Positions 8,617 to 15,315 of a stretch of 34,292 bases of DNA are shown here, in pieces. The notes beneath the pieces are model-generated. The model searched no databases and had not been told where the DNA came from. It saw only the letters and a list, made by a program, of their open reading frames with translations. The number at the start of each line of letters is the position of its first letter. The first letter of the stretch is position 1. Position numbers and translations under genes: made by a program. Source of the stretch: Gammaproteobacteria bacterium (GTDB taxonomy: Bacteria > Pseudomonadota > Gammaproteobacteria > GRL18); the NCBI GenBank assembly GCA_016744995.1, contig JADGDG010000032.1, positions 1 to 34,292 of the forward strand, in the 5' to 3' direction.

Positions 8617-10068
8617 CTATGTTAATAAATTATTAGCAACTTCTACTCGATTTCGTCCTTTTTCTTTAGCAAGGTAAAGGGCTTTATCTGAGCGGTTTAC
8701 TAAATCAGCAGGCGAATCATTCTCAAGCATACTGGCGACACCAATACTTAGTGTTATTGATAAGGATTTGCCTGCGAGTTTTACATCCTGCTTCTCTGCT
8801 GCCTGACGAATTTTTTCAGCAATATCCGCGGCTTTAAGCAGCTCACATTCAGGTAAAATAATAAGAAATTCTTCTCCGCCCCAACGAAATAATATATCTG
8901 ATTTTCGAATGTTTTCTTTAACAGTCTGAGTTAAATTTTTCAGTACAACATCACCGCCAGAATGTCCATAGGTATCATTAACTTGTTTAAAGTGGTCAAT
9001 ATCAAACATTATGGTTGATAATTGGCTTTTACGACGTTTTGATTGATTGTATGCCTGTGAAAAAAGCACATCAAATACCTGACGATTTGCTGCTCCAGTT
9101 AATTTGTCCGTAGTGGCCATGGTTTCTAACTTATGTTGATAACGGCCTATGATCAGGTTGACTAAAAATACTATTATGATTGAAAAGACAGCACTGACAA
9201 GCAGGTTAGTCATGAAGGTCTTTTGGATCAGTATTTCTGCTTGATTTTCTTGCTGTTCGACAATAAGATACCAGTCAAATTCAGGCACAAACCGACTATT
9301 TAAGTAAGTTTTTTTACCATTTTTTTCATAAATAACAAAACTGCTGGGTGAGCTAAGAATTTTGTTTGAAAATGTTGATAAACCTTGTTCCTGATGTATG
9401 TTTTCCATACCGTTATGAGAAGTGCCACGTAAAGTGAGACTTCCTTTTTTATCAATAAAATAAATCTGACGTCCGTAGCGATTTTTATAATTTTCTATTA
9501 CTAATTTAACCGCGTCTACAGCCAGGCCAACACCAATGGCTCCAAGATATTGACCATTATAGTCATATACCCGATGGTTAATAAATATTGTTAATGATGT
9601 TTTATTAGCAGTGTCGATATCAACATTAATCTCATAATCTTGATGCATACCCTGTACCCGAAAATACCAGGCGTCTTGTGGGTTTATTTTATTAACAGTT
9701 TTTAAAACACCACTTGAGTGATAATATTTATGTGTTTTCTCTGAGATAAAAAAACTGGTCACGGTTCCATACTGTACCTGAATTTCTTTTAAAAAACGTA
9801 TGATAGCTGCTTCGTCTTGTTCACCATTAATTACCCAGTCACGAACAAAGGTATCTTGTGCCATTATTGATGAGATAAATATGGGCTGTAAGAGATCTTG
9901 TTGTATTTCAGAATAAATGTTATCACTTGTTAGTGGTAGTGTCGTTTTTTCAACCTGACTGATAATTGATTCATGTGCGACAAAATAACTGATATAACTT
10001 GTTGATAAAAATCCGACTAAAAGTAATGCTGTCAATAATGTCACAAAACGAAATTTTCTATTCCACAT
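8617..10068 (-). CDS. membrane diguanylate cyclase with periplasmic dCache-like sensor
   Basis: Makes c-di-GMP from two GTP. Layout over 483 residues: transmembrane segment about 9-30; a periplasmic region about 31-285 with a double-Cache-like pattern (the conserved stretch YDYNGQYLGAIGVGL at about 168-182); a second membrane segment about 286-307; and a GGDEF domain from about 318. The active site is GGEEF at 397-401 with DIDHFKQVNDTYGH before it. The product-inhibition site RxxD is intact (RKSD at 388-391, five residues before GGEEF). The enzyme should therefore be active and feedback-inhibited. The ligand is unknown. It is isolated on both sides, so probably monocistronic. Confidence 0.93.
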   Translation of the reverse strand: MWNRKFRFVTLLTALLLVGFLSTSYISYFVAHESIISQVEKTTLPLTSDNIYSEIQQDLLQPIFISSIMAQDTFVRDWVINGEQDEAAIIRFLKEIQVQYGTVTSFFISEKTHKYYHSSGVLKTVNKINPQDAWYFRVQGMHQDYEINVDIDTANKTSLTIFINHRVYDYNGQYLGAIGVGLAVDAVKLVIENYKNRYGRQIYFIDKKGSLTLRGTSHNGMENIHQEQGLSTFSNKILSSPSSFVIYEKNGKKTYLNSRFVPEFDWYLIVEQQENQAEILIQKTFMTNLLVSAVFSIIIVFLVNLIIGRYQHKLETMATTDKLTGAANRQVFDVLFSQAYNQSKRRKSQLSTIMFDIDHFKQVNDTYGHSGGDVVLKNLTQTVKENIRKSDILFRWGGEEFLIILPECELLKAADIAEKIRQAAEKQDVKLAGKSLSITLSIGVASMLENDSPADLVNRSDKALYLAKEKGRNRVEVANNLLT

Positions 10069-10088
10069 ACAATAATCTCAAATGAATT

Positions 10089-10124
10089 AAAAAAGGTGAT
10101 CCCCCAGCTTTGCTGGTGGGGTGA
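10089..10124 (-). terminator. GC-rich stem-loop with T-run, possible terminator
   Basis: Read on the minus strand, the arms CCCaCCAGC and GCTGGGGG pair around an AAA loop with one bulged base, and a run of six T follows about 8 bases after the stem. It lies about 200 bases downstream of the MamC-like gene and just upstream of the cyclase start at 10068, so it could end the former transcript or attenuate the latter. The T-run is further from the stem than in a classical terminator. A small dispersed repeat is the alternative. Confidence 0.4.
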
Positions 10125-10293
10125 CTATCAAATATTGACAAATACTCGAGAGCATATTTAAAGATTTGCTTATGTGAAAAAAAGTATGATTGAAGAAGGA
10201 CATTTGATGCCTGAATATGCACATATTTTAATATCAATATCACCCAGGCATTCAGTTTATAAATTGTTGATACAACCCGTAGCGTCTGTGTGG

Positions 10294-10341
10294 ATTTTTT
10301 AATTAAACCTTTTTTTAATTAAATCTTCTTTTAATTACGTT
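10294..10341. repeat. three tandem 16-base units over a stop codon
   Basis: The core TAATTA recurs at 10300, 10316 and 10332, exactly 16 bases apart, each followed or preceded by an A/T-rich run of 5-7 bases. The unit nearest the MamC-like gene includes its stop codon, and the other two lie in the 3' untranslated region. It looks like slippage-type expansion. It has no obvious function. Confidence 0.6.
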
Positions 10342-10642
10342 TTTCTTCAAAACTTTCAACACCAGCATCCCATATATATTTAACAGAGATACCTACAGCT
10401 AACGTAGTCCCTCCGATTAATAGCAAGCTGTGCCCGACAGTTCCAGCCACCGCTGCTGCAAAACCTGTTGCGACTCCCGTACTTATAGCTTCCTTTCCAA
10501 CGACAATACCTGCATCAGTTGCGTTAATCTCACCTTTTTGATATTTTTTAAAATTTGTAGCTCCTGAGCTTATAACTCCAATGAGTCCACCGAATGCAGC
10601 ACCTCTGGCAGGTGAGCCTGATAATAAATATAAAAAATTCAT
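10331..10642 (-). CDS. MamC/Mms13-like small membrane protein
   Basis: The 103-residue product aligns without gaps to my memory of magnetosome protein MamC (Mms13) over about 85 residues. The shared features are a Gly-rich first hydrophobic segment (about 12-30), the joint INATDAGIVVGKEA (MamC has IT.TEAAIDTGKE), GVAT and a second hydrophobic segment (about 53-83), and the end VKYIWDAGVESFEE (MamC AKYAWDRGVD..EKE). MamC is a two-helix magnetosome membrane protein whose loop touches magnetite. Here the first loop acidic position is Asp and the second is Val, so iron-mineral contact may be lost. The long MamC C-terminal tail is absent. GGGAGA precedes the ATG by about 7 bases. No other mam/mms gene is in the window, so a general membrane role is as likely as any link to magnetosomes. 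Confidence 0.7.
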   Translation of the reverse strand: MNFLYLLSGSPARGAAFGGLIGVISSGATNFKKYQKGEINATDAGIVVGKEAISTGVATGFAAAVAGTVGHSLLLIGGTTLAVGISVKYIWDAGVESFEEKRN

Positions 10643-10801
10643 ACTATAATTCTCCCAAATAAAAATTATAATTAAAGGATAGGAAATTCAATGCTGTTTT
10701 TCAAGCTGTAAATCAAGAATCATGGCTTTACTGATATTTTAAATCTGGAAAATATAAGCAATGCTATAATATAAAAAATGCTTGGAAAAATAGCTCTAAA
10801 C

Positions 10802-12520
10802 TTACTCATAGTTATGAATACGATATGTATTTCGACCAGCTTCTTTTGCCTGATAAAGTGCTTTATCAGCATTACTCATTAATATTTCCAGATTATTTTC
10901 ATCTTCATGATTATGCAGTGCAATACCAATACTAGCACCAACAGATAACATATCTTTACCAAATGGAACTGGCATTGGAATTAAAGACATAAGCCTTTCA
11001 GCAGCTATTTTAACATTTTCAATATTTTCTGGATCATAAAGAATTACTGCAAATTCATCACCACCAAGTCTTGCTATAAGATCTGTTTCACGGAATGCCA
11101 GGGTCAAATTTCTGGCAACTGATTTAAGAATTTCATCTCCAGCCAAATGCCCATAATTATCATTAATGGGCTTAAATTTATCAAGATCAATGGCTAGAAA
11201 GGCAAGTATTTTCTCTTCCCGTTTAGCAAGGGAAACCATTTCGTAATAGCGTTTTTCAAACTGATTTCGATTTGCCAGGCCTGTTAATGAATCAGTTAAA
11301 GCCAATTGCCTTAGTTCACTCTCAGCTTCTTGTCGTTTTTTCTCATTATCCTTGAAAACATGTAATGAATATTCCATTTTGCCAAGTTCTGTTTGTTCAT
11401 TTTTTACTACCTGGCTATACCAATCCAGATTGACATCCAGATTACCATGAGCCATTTCTGACATAATCATTGACATTTTTTTTACTGGATAAATAATTTT
11501 GCTTGAGAAAACCCAGTAAATAAAAATCGCAATAATAATTATAAGTGCAATAATTATTATTGTATTGATGCGTTCTGTTTGACTAATATTTAATATTCTG
11601 TAGCTTAGTCGTTCAGACTTTGTCTCGATCTGGTTTATGATCTCCTGATCCAGCGCTATTAAACCTCTCAAAGCATAGGCATCGTTTATTGTTACCTGTT
11701 TATCTATCTCCTCCGGTGTTAATTTATTTGCAACTCCCTCATCAATTAATTTGATATTACTTTTATACTTTGTTAACGCTAGTTGAATATCTTGCAAAGC
11801 AGTTTTTTCACCTGACGATGGTTGTAATTTATAATATTTATCTATAATCGATGTTACATTAGTTATCGAGTTCAATGCTTTATCACGATATTTTTTGTCA
11901 TATCGGAGAATATAATTCTTAAATGAATGAATCATCCCACCATAGCCTAACTCAATTCGAAGGTCAGCAGCCAGAACTGGCTTCTGTTGCTTGTCTTTAT
12001 AATAGATATATTTAGATTCAATTTCAGAACGCAGAACTTGCAGTCCGCGTAGAGCACGGGAATCATCAATTTTTACCTGCATATCTATTTCTCGGCTGGC
12101 ACTACCTTTTGTTATTTCTTTGCGGACTAACTCAAGACTTGCCTGATAATTATCAAGCATGTCCTGCATATCATTAAGTACCAGTTTTTCTGCAGGTGTA
12201 GAACTTAATGCATAATATTGTTTTACTATTGACTGAGCAGCTCCCATTGATTGTTGCAATTTTACAAAATGATTAAAATCTTTACGTAAAACATAATTTT
12301 TGAAGTCATGGATCATGCCGCCATAACCCAACCTGGCATGTAGTGAATTAATTAAACGGGCTTTTTCAGCATTCTGTGATTTGAATGATACCCACAATTC
12401 ATTAATTTCATTTATCTGTTTAGTCAGATGCATTGTCCCATAACCAAATAGTATTGCCATCAGCAGCAGGGAAATAAAAATAATAATAGATAATTTATGT
12501 AGAGATAATTGATTCAGCAT
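10802..12520 (-). CDS. membrane diguanylate cyclase with duplicated GYGGMIH sensor module
   Basis: Layout over 572 residues: membrane segment about 9-31; a periplasmic helical region about 32-317 made of two copies of a roughly 107-residue module (about 62-168 and 189-295); membrane segment about 318-339; a HAMP-like linker about 340-395; and a GGDEF domain from about 405. Each module opens with LGYGGMIHxFKNYxLR and closes with a D.RALRGL-like segment. The active site GGDEF is at 486-490 with DLDKFKPINDNYGH, and the inhibition site RETD (477-480) is intact. It should be an active, product-inhibited c-di-GMP synthase. The invariant His in each module suggests a ligand or cofactor site, but none is known to me. 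It is transcribed toward the MamC-like gene, 159 bases away. Confidence 0.92.
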   Translation of the reverse strand: MLNQLSLHKLSIIIFISLLLMAILFGYGTMHLTKQINEINELWVSFKSQNAEKARLINSLHARLGYGGMIHDFKNYVLRKDFNHFVKLQQSMGAAQSIVKQYYALSSTPAEKLVLNDMQDMLDNYQASLELVRKEITKGSASREIDMQVKIDDSRALRGLQVLRSEIESKYIYYKDKQQKPVLAADLRIELGYGGMIHSFKNYILRYDKKYRDKALNSITNVTSIIDKYYKLQPSSGEKTALQDIQLALTKYKSNIKLIDEGVANKLTPEEIDKQVTINDAYALRGLIALDQEIINQIETKSERLSYRILNISQTERINTIIIIALIIIIAIFIYWVFSSKIIYPVKKMSMIMSEMAHGNLDVNLDWYSQVVKNEQTELGKMEYSLHVFKDNEKKRQEAESELRQLALTDSLTGLANRNQFEKRYYEMVSLAKREEKILAFLAIDLDKFKPINDNYGHLAGDEILKSVARNLTLAFRETDLIARLGGDEFAVILYDPENIENVKIAAERLMSLIPMPVPFGKDMLSVGASIGIALHNHEDENNLEILMSNADKALYQAKEAGRNTYRIHNYE

Positions 12521-12526
12521 ATTTGT

Positions 12527-12553
12527 CTTGATAATTATAGAAATATTATCAAG
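12527..12553. promoter_or_regulatory. 9-base inverted repeat before the duplicated-sensor cyclase
   Basis: Perfect arms CTTGATAAT and ATTATCAAG are separated by 9 bases and sit 7 bases upstream of the cyclase ATG. This could be an operator or a hairpin covering the start. No ribosome binding site of normal strength is seen there, so translational control is possible. The functional role is inference. Confidence 0.35.
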
Positions 12554-12726
12554 TATAGCTCACAGTTTTAAATTGAACAGAGAAGGGTAAGGGTTAATTA
12601 ACAGTATATGCATTAATAGCCTGATTAAGACTAAATTATTGTATCTAAGCTGACTCTCTTCTACTCAAATGGAGAGGCAGATAATAAAACAGTGTCTGTT
12701 AATGGCAAATAAGGTATTATTTTAAT

Positions 12727-13047
12727 ATGCAAACAATACAAAATATAGAAAACACAATAAAAGAAAGCTTAGCTGTGATGGTGTACTTTTCTGCACCTGG
12801 CTGTAATGTATGTCACGTACTAAAATCAAAACTTATAGAAGCACTAGAAAAAAATTTTAAAGAGTTTAAAGTTGAGAGTGTGGATATAAGTATTGAAGAA
12901 GATGTTGCGCCGCATTTTGGTGTTTTTACAGTACCTACAATATTAATTTTTTTAGGTGGTAAAGAATTTATTAGAAAATCTCGGAATATGAGTGTTAATG
13001 AAGTTGTAAGAGAGATAAAACGTCCTTACGATATTATGACTTCTTAA
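12727..13047 (+). CDS. thioredoxin-like protein with CNVC active site
   Basis: The 106-residue single-domain protein has a thioredoxin fold pattern: AVMVYFSAPGCNVCHVL with the redox pair Cys26-Cys29, and the cis-proline loop TVPT at about 68-71. The usual CGPC is replaced by CNVC, so the redox potential and partners should differ from housekeeping thioredoxin. No signal peptide is seen, hence cytoplasmic. It lies 114 bases upstream of the TetR gene on the same strand, with the first palindromic operator in between. It may therefore be transcribed separately, but it belongs to the same thiol-themed block. Confidence 0.85.
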   Translation: MQTIQNIENTIKESLAVMVYFSAPGCNVCHVLKSKLIEALEKNFKEFKVESVDISIEEDVAPHFGVFTVPTILIFLGGKEFIRKSRNMSVNEVVREIKRPYDIMTS

Positions 13048-13130
13048 ACTTACTTTACATTGACTATTATTAATTCCAAACTGAATTCCAGAAAATAGTT
13101 CAATAGCAGTTATTTTCAAAACATTATTGA

Positions 13131-13152
13131 TTAGAACGAACGTTCGTTTTAT
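13131..13152. promoter_or_regulatory. TetR operator 1 (autoregulatory palindrome)
   Basis: The perfect 14-base palindrome AACGAACGTTCGTT is at 13135-13148, flanked by partly symmetric bases. It ends 13 bases before the TetR ATG. This is the classic place and size for a TetR-family autoregulatory site. A close relative of the same sequence occurs at 13784-13805, which supports it. Confidence 0.8.
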
Positions 13153-13161
13153 AATAATAAA

Positions 13162-13758
13162 ATGACTAAAACCAGCAAAAAAGCAGATCTTCCTACTAAA
13201 GGAGTGCATGAGCGTGTTATCAATGCATCCTTGCTCCTGTTTACAAAGCAAGGTTATTTCAATACCTCAGTGCCTGATATCGTAAAAGCTTCTGGTTGTA
13301 GTACGGGTTCAATTTATCATCATTTTAAAGATAAAGAGGCTATTGCAAGAGCTTTGTATGAAAGCCTGGTCATGCGTATGAATCTGGCACTTGATGAAAT
13401 AGAGATGCAATTTCCAGGGTCAAAACAGCGATGTCGGGCTGTGATTGAGTTATTGTTTCGTATCACCGAAACAGAGCCTGAGGTCATGGAGTTTATTTTA
13501 TATGCAAAACATAAAGAGTTTTTACCTGGAAATAACCCTATTTGTTCATCCAGACCCTTCCAGAAAATGCGTGAATTTGTTACTTCAGGAATAGCTGATG
13601 GTGAACTTGAGCCTGTTGATGATCTGGTCGCAGCTGCGTCACTCTATGGTGGAGCCTTACGTCTGATTTTTTTACGACTAGATGGAGTAATAGAAAATTC
13701 ATTAATGGAAAAACTGGATGATGTATGGAAGTGTGCATGGCGGTCAGTGGCGGCTTAA
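13162..13758 (+). CDS. TetR/AcrR-family transcriptional regulator
   Basis: The 198-residue protein has an N-terminal TetR DNA-binding domain: RVINASLLLFTKQGYFNTSV, then the helix-turn-helix DIVKASGCSTGSIYHHFKDKEAI (about 40-62). The C-terminal all-helical ligand domain has no residues that identify a ligand. No Shine-Dalgarno is visible before the ATG. The strong palindrome directly upstream implies autorepression, and the second palindrome before the next gene implies repression of the downstream membrane protein and probably the rest of the block. The target spectrum and inducer are unknown; a thiol, sulfur or lipid-like signal is only a guess from the neighbours. Confidence 0.92.
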   Translation: MTKTSKKADLPTKGVHERVINASLLLFTKQGYFNTSVPDIVKASGCSTGSIYHHFKDKEAIARALYESLVMRMNLALDEIEMQFPGSKQRCRAVIELLFRITETEPEVMEFILYAKHKEFLPGNNPICSSRPFQKMREFVTSGIADGELEPVDDLVAAASLYGGALRLIFLRLDGVIENSLMEKLDDVWKCAWRSVAA

Positions 13759-13783
13759 GGCGTCTGTTTTTTTATATAAAAAA

Positions 13784-13805
13784 TTAGAACGAACATTCTT
13801 TCTAA
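13784..13805. promoter_or_regulatory. TetR operator 2
   Basis: A 22-base imperfect palindrome (outer arms TTAGAA and TTCTAA, three mismatched pairs) shares the left half TTAGAACGAAC and most of the centre with the palindrome before the TetR gene. It lies 27 bases upstream of the ATG at 13833. The two sites flank the TetR gene, suggesting one regulator controls both promoters. Confidence 0.75.
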
Positions 13806-13832
13806 TGATAAGTTTAAAGGTGGTGAAGTACA

Positions 13833-14264
13833 ATGTTTATGATTGAGTATAAAGATACCGGCTGGCGGTATTGGCTGGTCACAGCGGTATTGCTGACATT
13901 CGGTGTTTTGGGTGAACCTATTGGTTTTGTTCTTGCCATAAGTCTTACTGTGATACAGCTTATTCATTTCATTTTTAATGATCGTAGTATTAGCAGTTTC
14001 TCTGTCCAGGTTCGAGTCTGGTATCTCATGTTTCTTATCATTGCCTTACCCGAACCAATGCAGTTGATATTCTGGATACCCTGTATTGGTACCTGGGCTC
14101 AGGTTCTATTTGGTTATTGCACAATGGCTCGGTTGGTCTCTCTTTTACCGTGGAATAGGGCTGAGTTATTTTCACTGAAGTTATTAATAAAAACATTCTT
14201 TTCCCGTCCAGTGAAAGGCAGTGTTAAGCAAGGATTTTCTGCTTCAGAGAAATTACAGAATTAA
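13833..14264 (+). CDS. small multi-pass membrane protein, unknown function
   Basis: The 143-residue protein has about four hydrophobic segments (roughly 14-30, 31-48, 61-76 and 80-100) and a basic C-terminal tail that is probably cytoplasmic. The ATG is preceded by AGGTGG at about 9 bases. Two cysteines (in PCIGTW and FGYC) lie near the last segment. I do not recognise the family. It sits directly behind a TetR operator and ahead of a DsrE-like gene (47 bases), so it is probably the first gene of the regulated transcript. A transporter or a membrane redox partner are possibilities that the sequence does not decide. Confidence 0.75.
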   Translation: MFMIEYKDTGWRYWLVTAVLLTFGVLGEPIGFVLAISLTVIQLIHFIFNDRSISSFSVQVRVWYLMFLIIALPEPMQLIFWIPCIGTWAQVLFGYCTMARLVSLLPWNRAELFSLKLLIKTFFSRPVKGSVKQGFSASEKLQN

Positions 14265-14311
14265 ATAAGTTCACTCCTCTCTATCATTATTTTAACCCCA
14301 GGATAATTATT

Positions 14312-14818
14312 ATGAAAAACAAATTCAATCAGTCACAATTTCTTGTGCTAATATTCTTTATTTTTTTATCATCAGTGCAGGTCAAAGCTGAAAAATTCAA
14401 TGATGCCACCGCTTTAGCGGGTATTGGTCAGGCAAAAAGTGTTTTTTTGATTGATTTCACAAACCCTAAAAAAACTGCATTCTATCTTGATATAATTCGC
14501 GGTACTCATAAGGGATTGATGCATCAAAATGTGAAATCAGATATGGTACTGGTTTTCATTGGCAAGACAGTGCAGTATCTGAGTACTGAACCTGATGATG
14601 AATTGGCTATGGAATATGAGTCAGACTTAGCATCCATCCAACATTCGATAAAAGAGTTTGCGAAGCTGGGTGTTAGAATGGAAGTTTGCACAATTGCAAC
14701 AAAGGTGTTTAATGTTAAGAATAATTCAATACCCACTGAAATGAGTTTAGTTGGAGATGGTTTTATTTCGCTGATAGGCTGGCAAACCCAGGGTCATAAA
14801 CTGGTTCCAATTTTCTAA
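14312..14818 (+). CDS. exported DsrE-like protein
   Basis: The 168-residue protein has a signal peptide (hydrophobic core about 9-22, likely cut after VKA at 26). The mature part has the DsrE/DsrF-like pattern: a first beta strand followed by a helix, DMVLVFIGKTVQYL (about 77-90), then an amphipathic helix, and GVRMEVCTIATKVFNV with one conserved cysteine at 126, ending VGDGFISLIGWQTQGHKLVPI. Cytoplasmic DsrE passes persulfide sulfur; exported relatives with a single Cys are common next to sulfur-metabolism genes, but their role is not settled. It has its own ribosome binding region after the membrane gene and is followed by a long stem-loop. Confidence 0.8.
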   Translation: MKNKFNQSQFLVLIFFIFLSSVQVKAEKFNDATALAGIGQAKSVFLIDFTNPKKTAFYLDIIRGTHKGLMHQNVKSDMVLVFIGKTVQYLSTEPDDELAMEYESDLASIQHSIKEFAKLGVRMEVCTIATKVFNVKNNSIPTEMSLVGDGFISLIGWQTQGHKLVPIF

Positions 14819-14841
14819 AACTCATAAACCTTTAGCTAAAC

Positions 14842-14902
14842 AAAATTTACCAACCATCATTTGGATAATATAAAATACCAAATTAGATGGTTGATAAATT
14901 TT
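14842..14902 (+). terminator. long stem-loop after the DsrE-like gene
   Basis: The left arm 14842-14864 and right arm 14878-14902 pair over about 23 positions with one G-U type mismatch and a two-base bulge. The 13-base AT loop lies between. The right arm ends in a short T-run. It may be a weak terminator or a processing stem between the DsrE-like gene and the next gene. Its length is unusual for a terminator, so a miniature repeat is an alternative. Confidence 0.5.
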
Positions 14903-14942
14903 ACGTTACTTCGTGATAACTTATTATTTTTGGTGAATTTGT

Positions 14943-15311
14943 ATGGAATTTTTTAAAGAGATTGAAGCTTCTGATTTAGACACAATAAAGTTTAAAAATT
15001 TATTGTCTATTAAAAATCTTCCTGTGTTATGCCAATCAATTTACTCAGTAATATTAGATGAACAAACAAATGGCATTATTTATTGTCTCTGGGGTGAATT
15101 TGAAGTTAATCGTGAGGAGTTGAAATATGGTATCCGATTTTCACTGCCAAACTGCCCTAATTCGCTTGCTTGGTCAATCACAAATGATAACGAATGTGAT
15201 AAGATTATCATTCACTGTACAATCAACAAACAGATACATGATAAAGATTTTACTGAGTCCATTGAAGAATTTATGGGTGATTGGCAAAACGGAATAACTT
15301 CGGGTATTTAA
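14943..15311 (+). CDS. cysteine-containing cytoplasmic protein, unknown function
   Basis: The 122-residue protein has no signal peptide or membrane segment. It has five cysteines (about 30, 48, 71, 85 and 92) and a two-layer alpha/beta-looking pattern. It has an acidic C-terminal half. It ends 4 bases before the next ATG, so it is surely co-transcribed with the hydrolase-thioredoxin fusion. I do not recognise it. Its place in a thiol-themed block makes a role in redox or metal handling possible, but nothing in the sequence proves it. Confidence 0.7.
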   Translation: MEFFKEIEASDLDTIKFKNLLSIKNLPVLCQSIYSVILDEQTNGIIYCLWGEFEVNREELKYGIRFSLPNCPNSLAWSITNDNECDKIIIHCTINKQIHDKDFTESIEEFMGDWQNGITSGI

Positions 15312-15315
15312 TTTT

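Noticed and set aside
10058..10243. Minus-strand frame of 61 codons over the GC-rich stem-loop
   Set aside because: It overlaps the cyclase start, has no ribosome site and contains the hairpin.
8617..12520. Magnetosome gene island
   Set aside because: Only one MamC-like gene is present. No mamA/B/E/K/M/O/P/Q-like gene is in the window, and the neighbours are signalling genes.
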